A stretch of DNA of 64,000 nt, from positions 248,001 to 312,000 of the forward strand of contig CAVUBD010000004.1 of the NCBI GenBank assembly GCA_963739615.1, given 5' to 3'. The stretch comes from Palsa-504 sp963739615 (GTDB lineage Bacteria; Actinomycetota; Actinomycetes; Streptosporangiales; Streptosporangiaceae). The position numbers and the translations under genes are program-made. Positions 1 through 8,078 of this stretch are shown here, in pieces (positions within the stretch are counted from its first letter, which is position 1; each line of letters starts with the position of its first letter). Under the pieces are notes generated by a model, which saw only the letters and a program-made list of their open reading frames with translations, was not told the origin of the DNA and did no database searches.

Positions 1-2
1 GC

Positions 3-599
3 CAGTCCCGCGCGATGCTGACCACCTTGCTGCTGTCCTTCGGCATCCCGATGCTGCTCGGCGGCGATGAGATGGGCCGCACCCAGCAGGGCAACAACAA
101 CGCCTACTGCCAGGACAATGAGATCACCTCGTTCGACTGGTCACAGCCAGACGCCGGCCTAAGGGATTTCACCACGCGGCTTATCGCGTTGCGCAGGGCC
201 CACCCGGTGTTCCGCCGCTGCCGTTTCCTGGCCGGAGCCGAGGCAGTGGAGTTGCGGTGGTTCACCCCGGCGGGCACCGAGATGACGGGCTCCGACTGGT
301 CGGACGCCAACGCCCGGGCTATCGCGCTGTACCTGGACGGATCCGATGACCCTGACCGGGCCGCCGACGGCACGTGGCTGGTCGACGACGACTTCCTGGT
401 CCTCGTGAATGCCTGGTGGGAGCCACTCGAATTCGCGCTGCCCGTCACCAGGCCCCAGGCCGCGTGGCGGGTTGAGATCGACACCTACGATCCCGCGTCC
501 GCGGCCGGGCCCGTCGCAGCCGAGCGCAAGGCCGGAGACCACATCACCGCCGGCCCCCGCTCCGTCATCGTCCTGATCAACCAGCTACCGGCAGCGTGA
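3..599 (+). CDS. glgX: Glycogen debranching enzyme GlgX, C-terminal part (runs off left edge)
   Basis: The reading frame is open from the window edge to the TGA at 597-599, so only about 198 C-terminal residues are present. It begins inside the GH13 barrel: the segment LLLSFGIPMLLGGDEMGR followed by QQGNNNAYCQDNEI and DW is the signature of the GlgX/TreX isoamylase family around the last barrel strands. The rest matches the C-terminal beta-sandwich domain, with the typical WR.EIDT(Y) and HITAGPRSVIVL ending. GlgX hydrolyses alpha-1,6 branches of phosphorylase-limited glycogen in the cytoplasm. No trehalose or glycogen partner genes lie downstream; the next DNA is a decayed sulfatase. The internal ATG at 15 is not the true start. 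Confidence 0.93.
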   Translation, partial: QSRAMLTTLLLSFGIPMLLGGDEMGRTQQGNNNAYCQDNEITSFDWSQPDAGLRDFTTRLIALRRAHPVFRRCRFLAGAEAVELRWFTPAGTEMTGSDWSDANARAIALYLDGSDDPDRAADGTWLVDDDFLVLVNAWWEPLEFALPVTRPQAAWRVEIDTYDPASAAGPVAAERKAGDHITAGPRSVIVLINQLPAA

Positions 600-630
600 C
601 GACCGGATCGACGTCGACGGAGGTGTACCA

Positions 631-846
631 CCCGTCGCGTGGGCCGAAGCGGGCAAGTACGACGTGATGCCGATCGATGGTGACGCCAGGTCACGTATGG
701 CGCTCGAACGCCCCACGATCGCCGGACCACGCGAACGGTACGTGTTCTACCCGAACGGCGCGCCGGTTCCGTTCGCGGCGGCACCCAAGATCTACAACCG
801 GCCGTTCAGCATACGGTTCCCGTTATCTTCGGTACAGAAGGGCTGA
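631..846 (+). pseudogene. Arylsulfatase C-terminal remnant
   Basis: In the frame of 640 the translation reads WAEAGKYDVMPIDG, then ERPTIAGPRERYVFYPNGAPVP and APKIYNRPFSI. This is the conserved C-terminal subdomain of type I (formylglycine-dependent) arylsulfatases. Only about 70 residues remain. The N-terminal catalytic domain with the CxPxR modification site is absent, and the frame stops at 844-846, so no enzyme can be made. A formylglycine-generating enzyme gene is intact at 32344-33342 but no intact sulfatase is in this window. Family recognition rests on motif recall, not a database search. Confidence 0.72.
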
Positions 847-948
847 CCTGCGGGCGCGCGACGGTAGCCGGAATGAGTACCCTCCCGCTACTCGGAGCTG
901 ATCCGGCGCTACGCCGCCGCAGAAACGCTGCCCCGGCAGCTGGCCGCG

Positions 949-1785
949 CTACAGGATATTGATCGCCCGGGCGATCACGAGCGCGCCGATGCCGAGGGAC
1001 GCGGCTGCTTCGGTGATCATGAGCAGCTTGGCCCACGGCTTGACCGCGGAAACGTCGGTGGGGCTGAACGCGGTGGCGGTCCAGAAGGCCAGCGACAGGT
1101 AGTCGACGAACTTCGGCACCCAGGCCGCCGGCACATAATCGGTGTGCAGCATCTCAGGGAAGACGAACGCCGGATTCGCAAAGGGATGGTGCGCACGGGC
1201 GGCGGCGCCGCCGCGATCCAGGTCCCAGTACCACAGCCCGAACGCGATCACGTTCGTCGCCCAGATCACCCCGCCGGTCGCCAGCAGCCCGGTGGCGTTA
1301 TTCGCGAAGAGCTTGTTGCTGGTAATGATGTCACGGACAAGCCGGGCGGCGGCGAACAGGTTCGCCGTCGTGAGTACGGCGATGACGACGCCGGTAGTTA
1401 CCCGCAGCCAGGCCCGCTGGCGGTCGATGCGGCCCGGGTCCCCGATGATCAGCACGACAAGCAGCGCGAGCAGAATGACGGGGACGACCCATGGAGGGTT
1501 AACCCGGTACCGCGCCGGCAGCGCCATATGCAGGAACGCGACGGCCAGGATGGCCAGCGCCACCGGCCACCAGCGTTCGCCCCGGACCTTGACCTGCTCC
1601 GGCGCTACGGAGGGCGGAGCGGGCGGCTCCCGGCTCGGTGCCATGCCCCCGGCCTTCTCAGCGGGCGGGGCGGGATCTGCGGCCGAGGATCGGCAGGCCA
1701 CCGCCCTGGCCGGCCTCAGGCTCTGCCTTATCCGGGTAGTTCCCTGCGACTTTTGCCATTGCGGGCTCCCGTCTGTCCCGCTCAC
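949..1785 (-). CDS. Predicted integral membrane protein, unknown function
   Basis: About 279 residues. A Pro/Ala-rich cytoplasmic N-terminus of ~75 residues precedes hydrophobic segments near WWPVALAILAVAFLHMAL, WVVPVILLALLVVLIIG, a GVVIAVLTTANLFAAA segment, a helix near ATGGVIWATNVIAFGLWYW, and a C-terminal pair ending LLMITEAAASLGIGALVIARAI. The stretch YLSLAFWTATAFSPTDVSAV resembles the pore/second helix of two-TM ion-channel-like domains (also seen in DUF1345-like proteins), but no selectivity filter is evident. Start chosen at GTG 1783-1785 because AAGAGGGGG lies just upstream. ATG at 1830 (no ribosome-binding site seen) and ATG at 1644 are alternatives. It stands alone, with a decayed gene on one side. 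Confidence 0.7.
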   Translation of the reverse strand: MSGTDGSPQWQKSQGTTRIRQSLRPARAVACRSSAADPAPPAEKAGGMAPSREPPAPPSVAPEQVKVRGERWWPVALAILAVAFLHMALPARYRVNPPWVVPVILLALLVVLIIGDPGRIDRQRAWLRVTTGVVIAVLTTANLFAAARLVRDIITSNKLFANNATGLLATGGVIWATNVIAFGLWYWDLDRGGAAARAHHPFANPAFVFPEMLHTDYVPAAWVPKFVDYLSLAFWTATAFSPTDVSAVKPWAKLLMITEAAASLGIGALVIARAINIL

Positions 1786-1883
1786 GTCTGCCCCCTCTTG
1801 CTGAGGGGCATACTGGAGACATTCCAGCATTACGCCGCGCGCGGCCGGCCCGCTTCACCCGAGGCGGGTGAACGCCGTCGCTA

Positions 1884-2303
1884 TCACCGGCTGACGTCCG
1901 GCTCGCTGACGTAATGGTGGTACGCCTCCTCCAGTTCGGGCGACCCTGGCGGTTCCATATAGGCACGGACGGTCCTCAGCTGAAACTCGCAGAAATCCAG
2001 CGCTTCCTGCTCCTCGGTGCGCAGTTCCCGCTGGTGCGATGCCTGAGCGGCCCGGTGGGCGATGTCCACCTGGCCAAGCGCCTCATACACGGCACGGCGA
2101 ATCGTGATGTTCAGCACGTGCATCTGGTCATCGCTGATGAATCCCTCTCCGCTGCCCGGGTTGTCCGGGTCGAACGCACGGCCGCCGTGGAACGTTTCCA
2201 GCGCGTTACGGATCGCCTGCGTTACGACCCAAGTGCGGAATTGCTCATAGCTGATCTTCCCGGCGACGCACTCGATGCGGGCCAGCAGGTCGGCGGTGGT
2301 CAT
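1884..2303 (-). CDS. Conserved hypothetical protein (~139 aa)
   Basis: Start ATG 2301-2303 is preceded by GGAG about 11 nt upstream. The product (MTTADLLARIE..., ending YHHYVSEPDVSR) is soluble, predicted all-helical and charged, with no cysteine cluster, signal peptide or membrane segment. I do not recognise a family. It is separated from the quinone oxidoreductase remnant by ~265 bp, which include the GGTTAC/GTAACC palindrome at 2479-2496. That palindrome lies upstream of this gene and could be its operator. Confidence 0.6.
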   Translation of the reverse strand: MTTADLLARIECVAGKISYEQFRTWVVTQAIRNALETFHGGRAFDPDNPGSGEGFISDDQMHVLNITIRRAVYEALGQVDIAHRAAQASHQRELRTEEQEALDFCEFQLRTVRAYMEPPGSPELEEAYHHYVSEPDVSR

Positions 2304-2478
2304 GAGGTACTCGTTTCTCCGGGGCTCCGGTCTGCTCCCCTGCCGCCCGGTGGCCCGGCGAGACGCGCCCCGCAGGCTCAGGGTGTCCGGCGAAGCGCGC
2401 TTTCGGGCGCATTCCCGGGAAGACGGCACCGGAGGGAGCCAGGCCGATGATTCACGATGAACCTGCCCTTCGCCTGAA

Positions 2479-2496
2479 GGTTACCTGCAGGTAACC
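2479..2496. promoter_or_regulatory. 18-bp perfect palindrome, TetR-type operator candidate
   Basis: GGTTACCTGCAGGTAACC is its own reverse complement. Palindromes with TTAC..GTAA arms are typical of TetR-family operators, and a TetR C-terminal remnant lies at 2913-3218. A sister site of the form GTTAC-N6-GTAAC occurs at 34524-34539. Confidence 0.5.
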
Positions 2497-2567
2497 TCAT
2501 TGCGCCTTCTCGGCATCTTCCGGCTGCGCTTCCACTGCGGAGATGACCGACCCTGGTGAGCGGCGCG

Positions 2568-2837
2568 TCAGGTTACCGACACGGTCATCTTGCCGCCGGC
2601 CAGGCCTGACTCCGTCACCTTGTGCGCCTCGACGATGTCATCGAAGCCGAATACCCGGGCGGGCTTGGCTTGGCAGAGGCTGTTTTTGGCTCCGCTATGC
2701 ATGGACGCCTCGGCGTGGTTCAGCCCGGAGGCCCTTACCGCGATCAGCACCTCGCCCGCCGCCGGCACGGGATCGGGCAGCTCGGTGACGGTGAGCACGT
2801 CAGGGCCGCCGTAGGAGCTGATGATGATGGCCTTCAC
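2568..2837 (-). pseudogene. Zinc-type/quinone oxidoreductase (MDR family) with large internal deletion
   Basis: The first ~50 residues (MKAIIISSYGGPDVLTVTELPDP, then GEVLIAVRASGLNHAEA) are the N-terminus of NADPH:quinone oxidoreductase-like MDR proteins. They are followed directly by FGFDDIVEAHKVTESGLAGGKM, the conserved C-terminal helix and strand of the same family. The whole nucleotide-binding Rossmann domain and most of the catalytic domain (about 220-240 residues of the usual ~320) are missing, in frame, so an 89-residue remnant stays open. It lies next to a truncated TetR gene on the same strand, a common genomic pairing for this enzyme family. Confidence 0.82.
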
Positions 2838-2912
2838 CTCCCGCCTTCTTTCTTGAGTGATCGTTCATCTATTGGGCCGCAGAAGAGGCCGCCAGGCGGC
2901 GGCCGGGGTTTC

Positions 2913-3218
2913 TTACATCAGGCCAGCGAAGGCGTTACCGACAATGATCCGCAGCACCTCCTCGTCAGGGTTTGCCTTGCCGACGACCATCATGCCCGAG
3001 GCCGTCGCGACCAGGCCCTTGGCGACCGCGGTCACGTTGACCGACGCCGGGATCTCGCCGAGGTCGACGGCCGTACGCAACGCGCCGGCGAAGCACTGCT
3101 CGAGCCGCGCCATGTGGCCGCGCACGACGGCGGCCACCTCGGGGTCGGCCGCCGCGTTCTCGATCGCGCTGTTGGCTGCGGCCGACGTGTCAAGGCTCGC
3201 GAAGCCTACCGCGCAGCG
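2913..3218 (-). pseudogene. TetR-family regulator, C-terminal domain only
   Basis: The translation GFASLDTSAAANSAIENAAADPEV, then ARLEQCFAGALRTAVDLGEIP and GLVATASGMMVVGK, is characteristic of the TetR C-terminal ligand/dimerisation domain (TetR_C type with DPEV...HMARLE). No helix-turn-helix sequence is found upstream in any minus-strand frame, so the DNA-binding half is lost. It would have been the likely local regulator of the neighbouring oxidoreductase remnant. Confidence 0.68.
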
Positions 3219-3411
3219 GCCGTGGCGCACCCCCGGTGACAGGTGCCTCCGCTGCCGCCAGGTTTGCGCGAACTGGGAGCGAGTAACTGAGTGAGTAACG
3301 ACGGCAGTTGCCAGGCGAAGGTCCCGCGCCTGCGGGCCGTTTGCCTCTCCCGGCTGCCGCACCATGGTCATCCGCTGGATCTAGTGCCAAGCACGAACCT
3401 TGGAGGAAGAC

Positions 3412-3873
3412 ATGGACTCGGGGGAACAACAGACCATCCGCATGGAGAATGTGAAGAGAACGCTGTCAGCCTTGTGGATCTTCGTAACGTTGAACTATCT
3501 GTACTGCGACGTCGTGTCTCTGTTCGACCCCGAGCTACTGAAGCAGTATATCGCTGGACACGTGAATGGGATCGGCGACATCAGCCCAGGATTCCTATTG
3601 GGGACTGCAATACTGGTAGAAATACCGATCTCCATGGTTCTCCTCTCCAGGCTGCTGAAATACAGGGCAAATCGCTGGGCCAACATCGCCGCCGGGTCGA
3701 TAATGACTGTCGTTCAATTCGTGTCGCTGTTTGTCGGATCTGGGCCAGCAATGTACTACACGTTCTTCAGCATCATCGAGATTGCGTGCACCTTGTTCAT
3801 CGTCTGGTATGCATGGAGATGGCAGGACGTCGGGGTCAGCCTGCCGAGGGCCCGTTCAGGAGCAGCCCTGTGA
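3412..3873 (+). CDS. DUF6326-like small four-helix membrane protein
   Basis: 153 residues from ATG 3412, with GGAGGA at 3402-3407. Four hydrophobic segments: LSALWIFVTLNYLYCDVVSL, GFLLGTAILVEIPISMVLLS, IAAGSIMTVVQFVSLFV and YYTFFSIIEIACTLFIVWYA. The opening LWIFVTLNYLYxD is what I know from the DUF6326 family of bacterial membrane proteins; function unknown. Codon choice is noticeably more AT-rich than the surroundings (many ATA, AAT, TTC/TTG codons), suggesting recent acquisition. It stands alone. Confidence 0.72.
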   Translation: MDSGEQQTIRMENVKRTLSALWIFVTLNYLYCDVVSLFDPELLKQYIAGHVNGIGDISPGFLLGTAILVEIPISMVLLSRLLKYRANRWANIAAGSIMTVVQFVSLFVGSGPAMYYTFFSIIEIACTLFIVWYAWRWQDVGVSLPRARSGAAL

Positions 3874-4133
3874 CCACCAGGATTTCCGGGTCCACGCGAG
3901 TCCACCATGGACCGCCTGAGCAGGTCACACGATGTGCCAGGGGACTTTGGCGTCCAGGATCGTCCCGATGCATCCACATCTGTTGTTACCAACAGCGTTA
4001 GCAACTGGGCCTCTTCGTCCCGAAGCCAAGTTCGTAAGTCATCGTCGTGGGCAAGGCTGCGGCCGACCTGCTCACACTGTCCGAGTAAGTCCGTGGGCGT
4101 CTGCTCGCCGCGCCACGATCGTCACTCAGCTGG

Positions 4134-4802
4134 TCACTCACCTTCGGTTGGCCGCAGAAGTGACCCCTCCGCTTGCGAGTCTCGGCCAGGGTGTTTAGCA
4201 GTGTTTCGCTGCTCCTTTGAGGCCGCGCTCGCCAACATCTCTCGCCTAATATTTTCAATGGATGATCCCAGGTGCGTGAACGGACGCAGCCACGGCTGCC
4301 AGGAATGCACCTTCGACAGGGTCTCAAAATGCGTCACGCCAGGCTTGTTGCTGACTGAGCCAGAACACACATCGAGTTCCTCGTCTCCGATCCTGACTCG
4401 CAGCCAGGCATGGCCCGAGACTCCTTCAGGCGATAGCGTGCCATCAACCACCGTGGCAGGAAACGTGCAACGCAAGGCAAACACTGGCCTTGCTTCGATC
4501 CCCAGTTGGTCATAGATATGTTTCAGCGCAAGCGACTGCTGCTCGCAGTACCCCATACCTCGTTCGAAGGCCCTGGAAGGTGTATCCCAGGTATTGAGCC
4601 GAGAATAGGTGAATTTCCTGGCAGCGAGGTTCTGCGCATACGCCACCAGATCCCAGCCGTGCAACTGCGTTCGCCTGCATGCTTCTACTGCGTCACCGAT
4701 CGTGGTGATCCCATCCATCGACACACGGCTTGGTTTGGGAAGACGACGCAACAGTGGGATTGGGCCTGCGGGCCATGGCCGCGCCGGTGGGGATGGGTGC
4801 AT
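4134..4802 (-). CDS. Transglutaminase-like (papain-fold) protein
   Basis: About 222 residues; the start is uncertain (ATG 4802 or ATG 4718, neither with a clear ribosome-binding site). The catalytic triad of the transglutaminase-like superfamily is visible: Cys in GYCEQQSLAL, His in SGHAWLRVRIG, and Asp in EELDVCSG about 15 residues later. Such domains act as peptidases or amide-transferring enzymes; the substrate cannot be told. Base composition is less GC-rich than most of the window, like the neighbouring DUF6326 gene, so both may have arrived together. It is divergent from the truncated SRPBCC gene, with ten bases between starts. Confidence 0.72.
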   Translation of the reverse strand: MHPSPPARPWPAGPIPLLRRLPKPSRVSMDGITTIGDAVEACRRTQLHGWDLVAYAQNLAARKFTYSRLNTWDTPSRAFERGMGYCEQQSLALKHIYDQLGIEARPVFALRCTFPATVVDGTLSPEGVSGHAWLRVRIGDEELDVCSGSVSNKPGVTHFETLSKVHSWQPWLRPFTHLGSSIENIRREMLASAASKEQRNTAKHPGRDSQAEGSLLRPTEGE

Positions 4803-4811
4803 CGTTTTGCC

Positions 4812-4997
4812 ATGAGCGCTCTACGTGAAACCAGCCGACGCCTGGCTCGGCCTCAGCGGATTTCCTGGAGCGCCACCACCGGGGAAAGGGCGATGGCGCT
4901 GCCGGGAGACGATCTAGTGCCAGCTCCGATGGTGCAGACCACCCACGCCGTGACAATCAACGCACCGCCGCAGCGGGTCTGGCCATGGCTGGTGCAG
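4812..4997 (+). pseudogene. SRPBCC (START-like) family protein, N-terminal fragment
   Basis: From ATG 4812: MSALRETSRRL, then LPGDDLVPAPM, TTHAVTINAPPQRVWPWLVQ. This is the N-terminus of actinobacterial SRPBCC lipid/hydrophobic-ligand-binding proteins (LPGDELVP...THAITIDAPPEAVWPWLVQMG). Homology stops abruptly after WLVQ at about 4997, where the IS110-related DNA starts, so the gene appears interrupted by that insertion. No downstream half is found in the window. Confidence 0.72.
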
Positions 4998-5588
4998 ACT
5001 CAATGCCGTTTAGCCACATATCCCCGGGCCGGGCGCCGCGCGGGCGCGAAATAGGGGCTCAGTGCGGGTTTGCGGGGGCTGGGGTTGCTGCCGCGTTGTG
5101 GTACGGGCACGATTCGGCCGAGTGCGGGTCGCGTGGCCGGGCCGGGCGGGAGGCTGGACGCGGGCTGCCCGTTACCGAAGCCGGCTTCAGCTTGGAACCC
5201 GGGTCCGTCGCTTAGCCTGGCGCCGGGGCCTCGACCCGAAGGGTCGCGCATTGTCGCCACGAGCACGCCGGTCAGCTTTTCACTCCGGCCGGGGCCCCGC
5301 GGGCAGCCCGCCTTTCCTGCAGGCACGAGCATATGGGAGGCGAGCTGGATGGAGCAGCCGCAAGAGGTGGAAGACGAGGAGTACGAGCGCGTCTGGGAGC
5401 GGGTCGCGGCGATCGACGTGGCCAAGGCCACCGGGGTGGTATGCACCCGGGTGCCCGGTGACAGCGGGCCCGGCCGGCGCAGCATGCACGTGTGGACCGT
5501 GAAGGCGACTATGGCCGCGGTCACCGAGCTGGGCGATCACCTGCGCTGCCAGGGCATCGAGGTCGTCACGGTCGAGTCCACCTCGGTT
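4998..5588 (+). mobile_element. Truncated IS110-family insertion sequence
   Basis: The left boundary is inferred from where SRPBCC homology ends (about 4998), the right from where transposase homology ends (about 5588). It holds ~350 bp of noncoding GC-rich 5' DNA and the first ~80 codons of a DEDD transposase. IS110-group elements carry a structured noncoding RNA (bridge RNA) in the noncoding end upstream of the transposase, so 5000-5348 is where one would sit. The element is cut by the AT-rich end of the next mobile element. Confidence 0.62.
5349..5588 (+). pseudogene. IS110-family transposase, N-terminal fragment
   Basis: Starts at ATG 5349 in MEQPQEVEDEEYERVWERVA. The motif AAIDVAKATGVVCTR contains the first catalytic Asp of the RuvC-like DEDD domain, and VWTVKATMAAVTELGDHL and GIEVVTVESTS follow as in IS110/IS1111 relatives (where ESTS is followed by a DYWR-like stretch). 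Homology ends there; the frame then runs through unrelated AT-rich DNA to a stop at 5654. The catalytic Ser domain and the rest of RuvC are absent. Confidence 0.82.
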
Positions 5589-5627
5589 ATCTTTAGTTTG
5601 AGCAAATTTTCATTATGTTTTCGCAGG

Positions 5628-5933
5628 TCAGGACTGTCGCGTACGCGTCCGTGACGGTGGCGCGAGGGCGCGGGCGAGGGCCTGGTAGCGCTGCTGGGCG
5701 GCCTGGCGGTCCTTGTATCCGAGACGGGCGGCGATCTGCTGCCAGGTGGCGCCGGCCGTGCGGGCGCCGGTGATGAGCTGGTGCTCGCGGAGGTCCAGCT
5801 CGCGGCGGTGGGCGGGGATGGCGTCAAGTGCGGCCAGCGCGCGGAGGATGGCGGCGGCCCTGGCGGGTGTCAACGGAATCGTGACATCGAACATGGGTGG
5901 CGTGCCGAGCGGGTCGGTGCCCGGGGCTGGCAT
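5628..5933 (-). CDS. Small HTH-like protein of the recombinase module
   Basis: 101 residues (ATG 5933; ATG 5894 also possible). The centre GATWQQIAARLGYKDRQAAQQRYQ looks like a helix-turn-helix of the sigma-region-4/Myb kind, preceded by a helical segment TPARAAAILRALAALDAIPAHRRELDLREHQLI. A basic SRTRTRQS tail closes the protein. It starts 5 nt after the DUF6262 gene ends, so it is probably co-transcribed. Specific function unknown. Confidence 0.55.
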   Translation of the reverse strand: MPAPGTDPLGTPPMFDVTIPLTPARAAAILRALAALDAIPAHRRELDLREHQLITGARTAGATWQQIAARLGYKDRQAAQQRYQALARALAPPSRTRTRQS

Positions 5934-5938
5934 CGCGG

Positions 5939-6358
5939 TCAGTCTCCGGGGCCTGGGTCCTGGCCTGCGCCGAGGCGGCGGCGGAGCAGGAGGTTCTCGC
6001 CGTGGGCCTGCTCAAGGGCCTGGCGGAGGGCGGCGGTTTCCTCGCGGTGGCGGCGCCTGAGGCCGGCGAGCCGGGCGGTCAGCGTGCGCACGATGCCTGA
6101 CGGGTGGTCCTGCCCGGCCTGGCTTCCGGCGGGCTCCTCTCGTTTCGGGCGGGCTGAGCGGTGGTGCTCGACGCGCTGGCGGATGCCGTCGTTGCGGTAG
6201 AGGAAGTCGAGCGAGACCCCGGCCCTGGCGGCGAGGCCGCGGAAGGTGACGGGCTCGCCGGCCTTGATCATGGCGACGAGCGCGTTCTCGGTGCGGGCGG
6301 TGGCGGCTGCGGTGCGGGCGGCGGCCGCCTTGCGGAGGCTGGCGGTGTTACCGGGCAT
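5939..6358 (-). CDS. DUF6262 (TnpC-like) protein
   Basis: 139 residues from ATG 6358 (AGGA upstream); this start overlaps the recombinase stop by 11 bp. The N-terminal segment ASLRKAAAARTAAATARTENAL, then GEPVTFRGLAARAGVSLDFLYRN, matches DUF6262, a short DNA-binding-like family next to tyrosine recombinases in Tn554-like elements. The middle is low complexity. The C-terminal RLAGLRRRHREETAALRQALEQAHGEN region is a likely coiled coil. It probably assists recombination by the adjacent integrase. Confidence 0.7.
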   Translation of the reverse strand: MPGNTASLRKAAAARTAAATARTENALVAMIKAGEPVTFRGLAARAGVSLDFLYRNDGIRQRVEHHRSARPKREEPAGSQAGQDHPSGIVRTLTARLAGLRRRHREETAALRQALEQAHGENLLLRRRLGAGQDPGPGD

Positions 6359-7205
6359 TGCGCTCGTCCTGCCTGGCGATCGCGGCGTCGGCCCGGGCCG
6401 GGGTTCCTGCTCCGCGGACGGCCTGCGGGCTGCCGCCTGGCGCTTCGGGTGCCGATTCAAGGGCCGTGATGATGGCGTCGAGGGCGCTGGCCTCGCGATG
6501 GCGGCCGTCGAGCCAGACGTTTCCGGGGGCCATGGGGCTGCCGGTCCTTCCGGTGAACGCGGCCTGGCGGGTGTCGATGAGGGCGAGGGTGCGGTCTTCC
6601 TGGGCTCGCAGCTCGGGCAGGAACGTGGCGTCGGTGGCGAACTTGCTGCAGGTCAGGCGTTTCCCCGGTCGCATGCCTGGCGGGGTGGCAGCAGGCACCA
6701 GCCGTTGGGCAGGATCCGGTCGGTCCGCTGGTCCAGTTGCAGCATGTCGTAGAGGTCGCGGGGGCTTGCCTGCAGGTCGCGGGCGTCGGCGGTGATCTTG
6801 CGGTAGCGGAGGAACCCGGCCTCGTGCGTTTCGGCCAGGGTCTGGGCGTAGTGCATGGTCATGGCCGGCGAGAGATGACCGGGGTAGCGCTGGACGACGT
6901 GAATGGGGACGCCGGCGTTGAGCAGGCTGGTGGCCCTGGTATGCCGGAACCGGTGGGTCCGCTGGAAGTCGACGATGCGGTCGGCGCTGTCGCGGATGCC
7001 GAGCCGGAGTGCCAGCTCGGTGAGCGTCTTGCGGAGGGTCGCCGACACGTAGGGCCGGTCGGCGTTGCGGTTGAACAGCAGGCCGAGGAACAGGTAGCGG
7101 GGCCGCGTGCCCGGTGCGGCGTGCGCGTCCAGCCAGGCGGCGGCCCATTCCTGCTGCGCCCGGATGATCGCGGTGATCTCGGCGTCGACCGGGATGGTGT
7201 CCGGG
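6348..7205 (-). pseudogene. Tyrosine recombinase (TnpA/TnpB-like), 5'-truncated and frameshifted
   Basis: The C-terminal catalytic half is recognisable: HRFRHTRATSLLNAGVP (HxxR), then RYPGHLSPAMTMHYAQT (GH and nucleophile Tyr). Upstream the frame is open through LFLGLLFNRNADRPYVSATLRKTL back to about 7205, but the box I Arg region is missing. After LPNGWCLLPPRQACDRGNA a TGA (6653-6655) interrupts; the family ending continues in another frame as LTCSKFATDATFLPEL, then MAPGNVWL. Relatives read GNACLTC here, so loss of 4 nt within a GCCTGCCTG-type repeat would explain the frameshift. Stop TAA is at 6348-6350. Confidence 0.78.
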
Positions 7206-7932
7206 GGATGCCGTCGCTGCGCTGGTAGATCGCGGCTACCGCCTGGGCCGGAACCGGCAGGCCGAGTACCGCGCTGGCCACGACCGCGGTCTGGTGCAGC
7301 CCCAGCCGCGGCAGCCGGATCTCCTCGGCGGCCCGCTGGCCCAGCAGCCGGGCGCGCAGGTCGCGCATGGCCAGCTGAGGATAGAGCTCGTCGCTGCGGT
7401 AGGTGCCGGCGACCAGCATCGGCCGGTCCGCGACCCGGCTGGCCAGGTGGCCGAGCACATCCAGGCTCAGCTCGTCGGCCCAGTGCAGGTCCTCGAGGAT
7501 GATCAGCACCGGCGCGCCCGGGTCGACGGCGACGATCAGGTCGGCCAGGTCCTGGACCAGCAGGCGGCGCCTGTGGTGCGCGTCGCCATCGGCCGCCGGG
7601 ATCGTGCGCAGCCGGGAGGCCAGGCTCCGTCCGAGGTCGCTGAGCGCCGGCTCGCGCGCGGGCATCAGGCCGCTGGCCATATCCAGCAGGAGGCCAGCGA
7701 GCGACTGGGCGTCACCGGGAAACGCTGCCGCCCGGACGACGGCGAAGCCGCTGGCGCGGGCGTGCCGGGCGGCTGAGCCGAGCAGCCGGGTCTTGCCGAT
7801 GCCCGCCTCGCCCGCGACGAACAGCAGTCGGCCCGTGCCCGCCGCCGCGTCGGCGAGCCGTTCCCCGAAGAGGGTCAGGTAGGCGTCCCGGCCGACCAGG
7901 ACCGGTGACTGGATCACGCCGTGCGCCGGCAC
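7206..7932 (-). pseudogene. LuxR-family regulator, N-terminal AAA ATPase fragment
   Basis: Starts at GTG 7932 with GAGGAGG upstream. It shows LVGRDAYLTLFGERL, Walker A in AGEAGIGKTRLL, and Walker B in VLIILEDLHWADELS followed by VAGTYRSDEL. This is the STAND/AAA domain of large LuxR regulators (usually ~900-1000 residues). Homology stops after AIYQRSDGIP near 7206, where the recombinase sequence begins, so the TPR and C-terminal LuxR HTH are gone. A product could only be a DNA-binding-deficient ATPase. Confidence 0.78.
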
Positions 7933-8078
7933 CGCGCACCTCCTCAGAACTTAAGTATCCGCCACTGGCGGGATAGGGCACCTGCCCGATGAATCGCAAG
8001 GCCCTGCGCGGCGAGGCTGAGTCCTGGCAACGCACCACGCGAGCCTCTTCCGATCAGGCAAGCCCAGAAGGAGTATCT

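Larger units (their letters stand above)
5589..7205 (-). mobile_element. Remnant of a Tn554-like tyrosine-recombinase element
   Basis: Three minus-strand genes in transposon-like order: tyrosine recombinase (5'-truncated), DUF6262/TnpC-like protein, and a small HTH-like protein. One end is marked by an abrupt AT-rich stretch at 5588-5625 inside the IS110 transposase sequence. The other end is lost: the recombinase reading frame is joined directly to a LuxR-AAA gene at about 7205. Multi-gene recombinase modules with a DUF6262 partner are known from Tn554-type site-specific transposons; the assignment here is by gene order and motifs. Confidence 0.6.
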
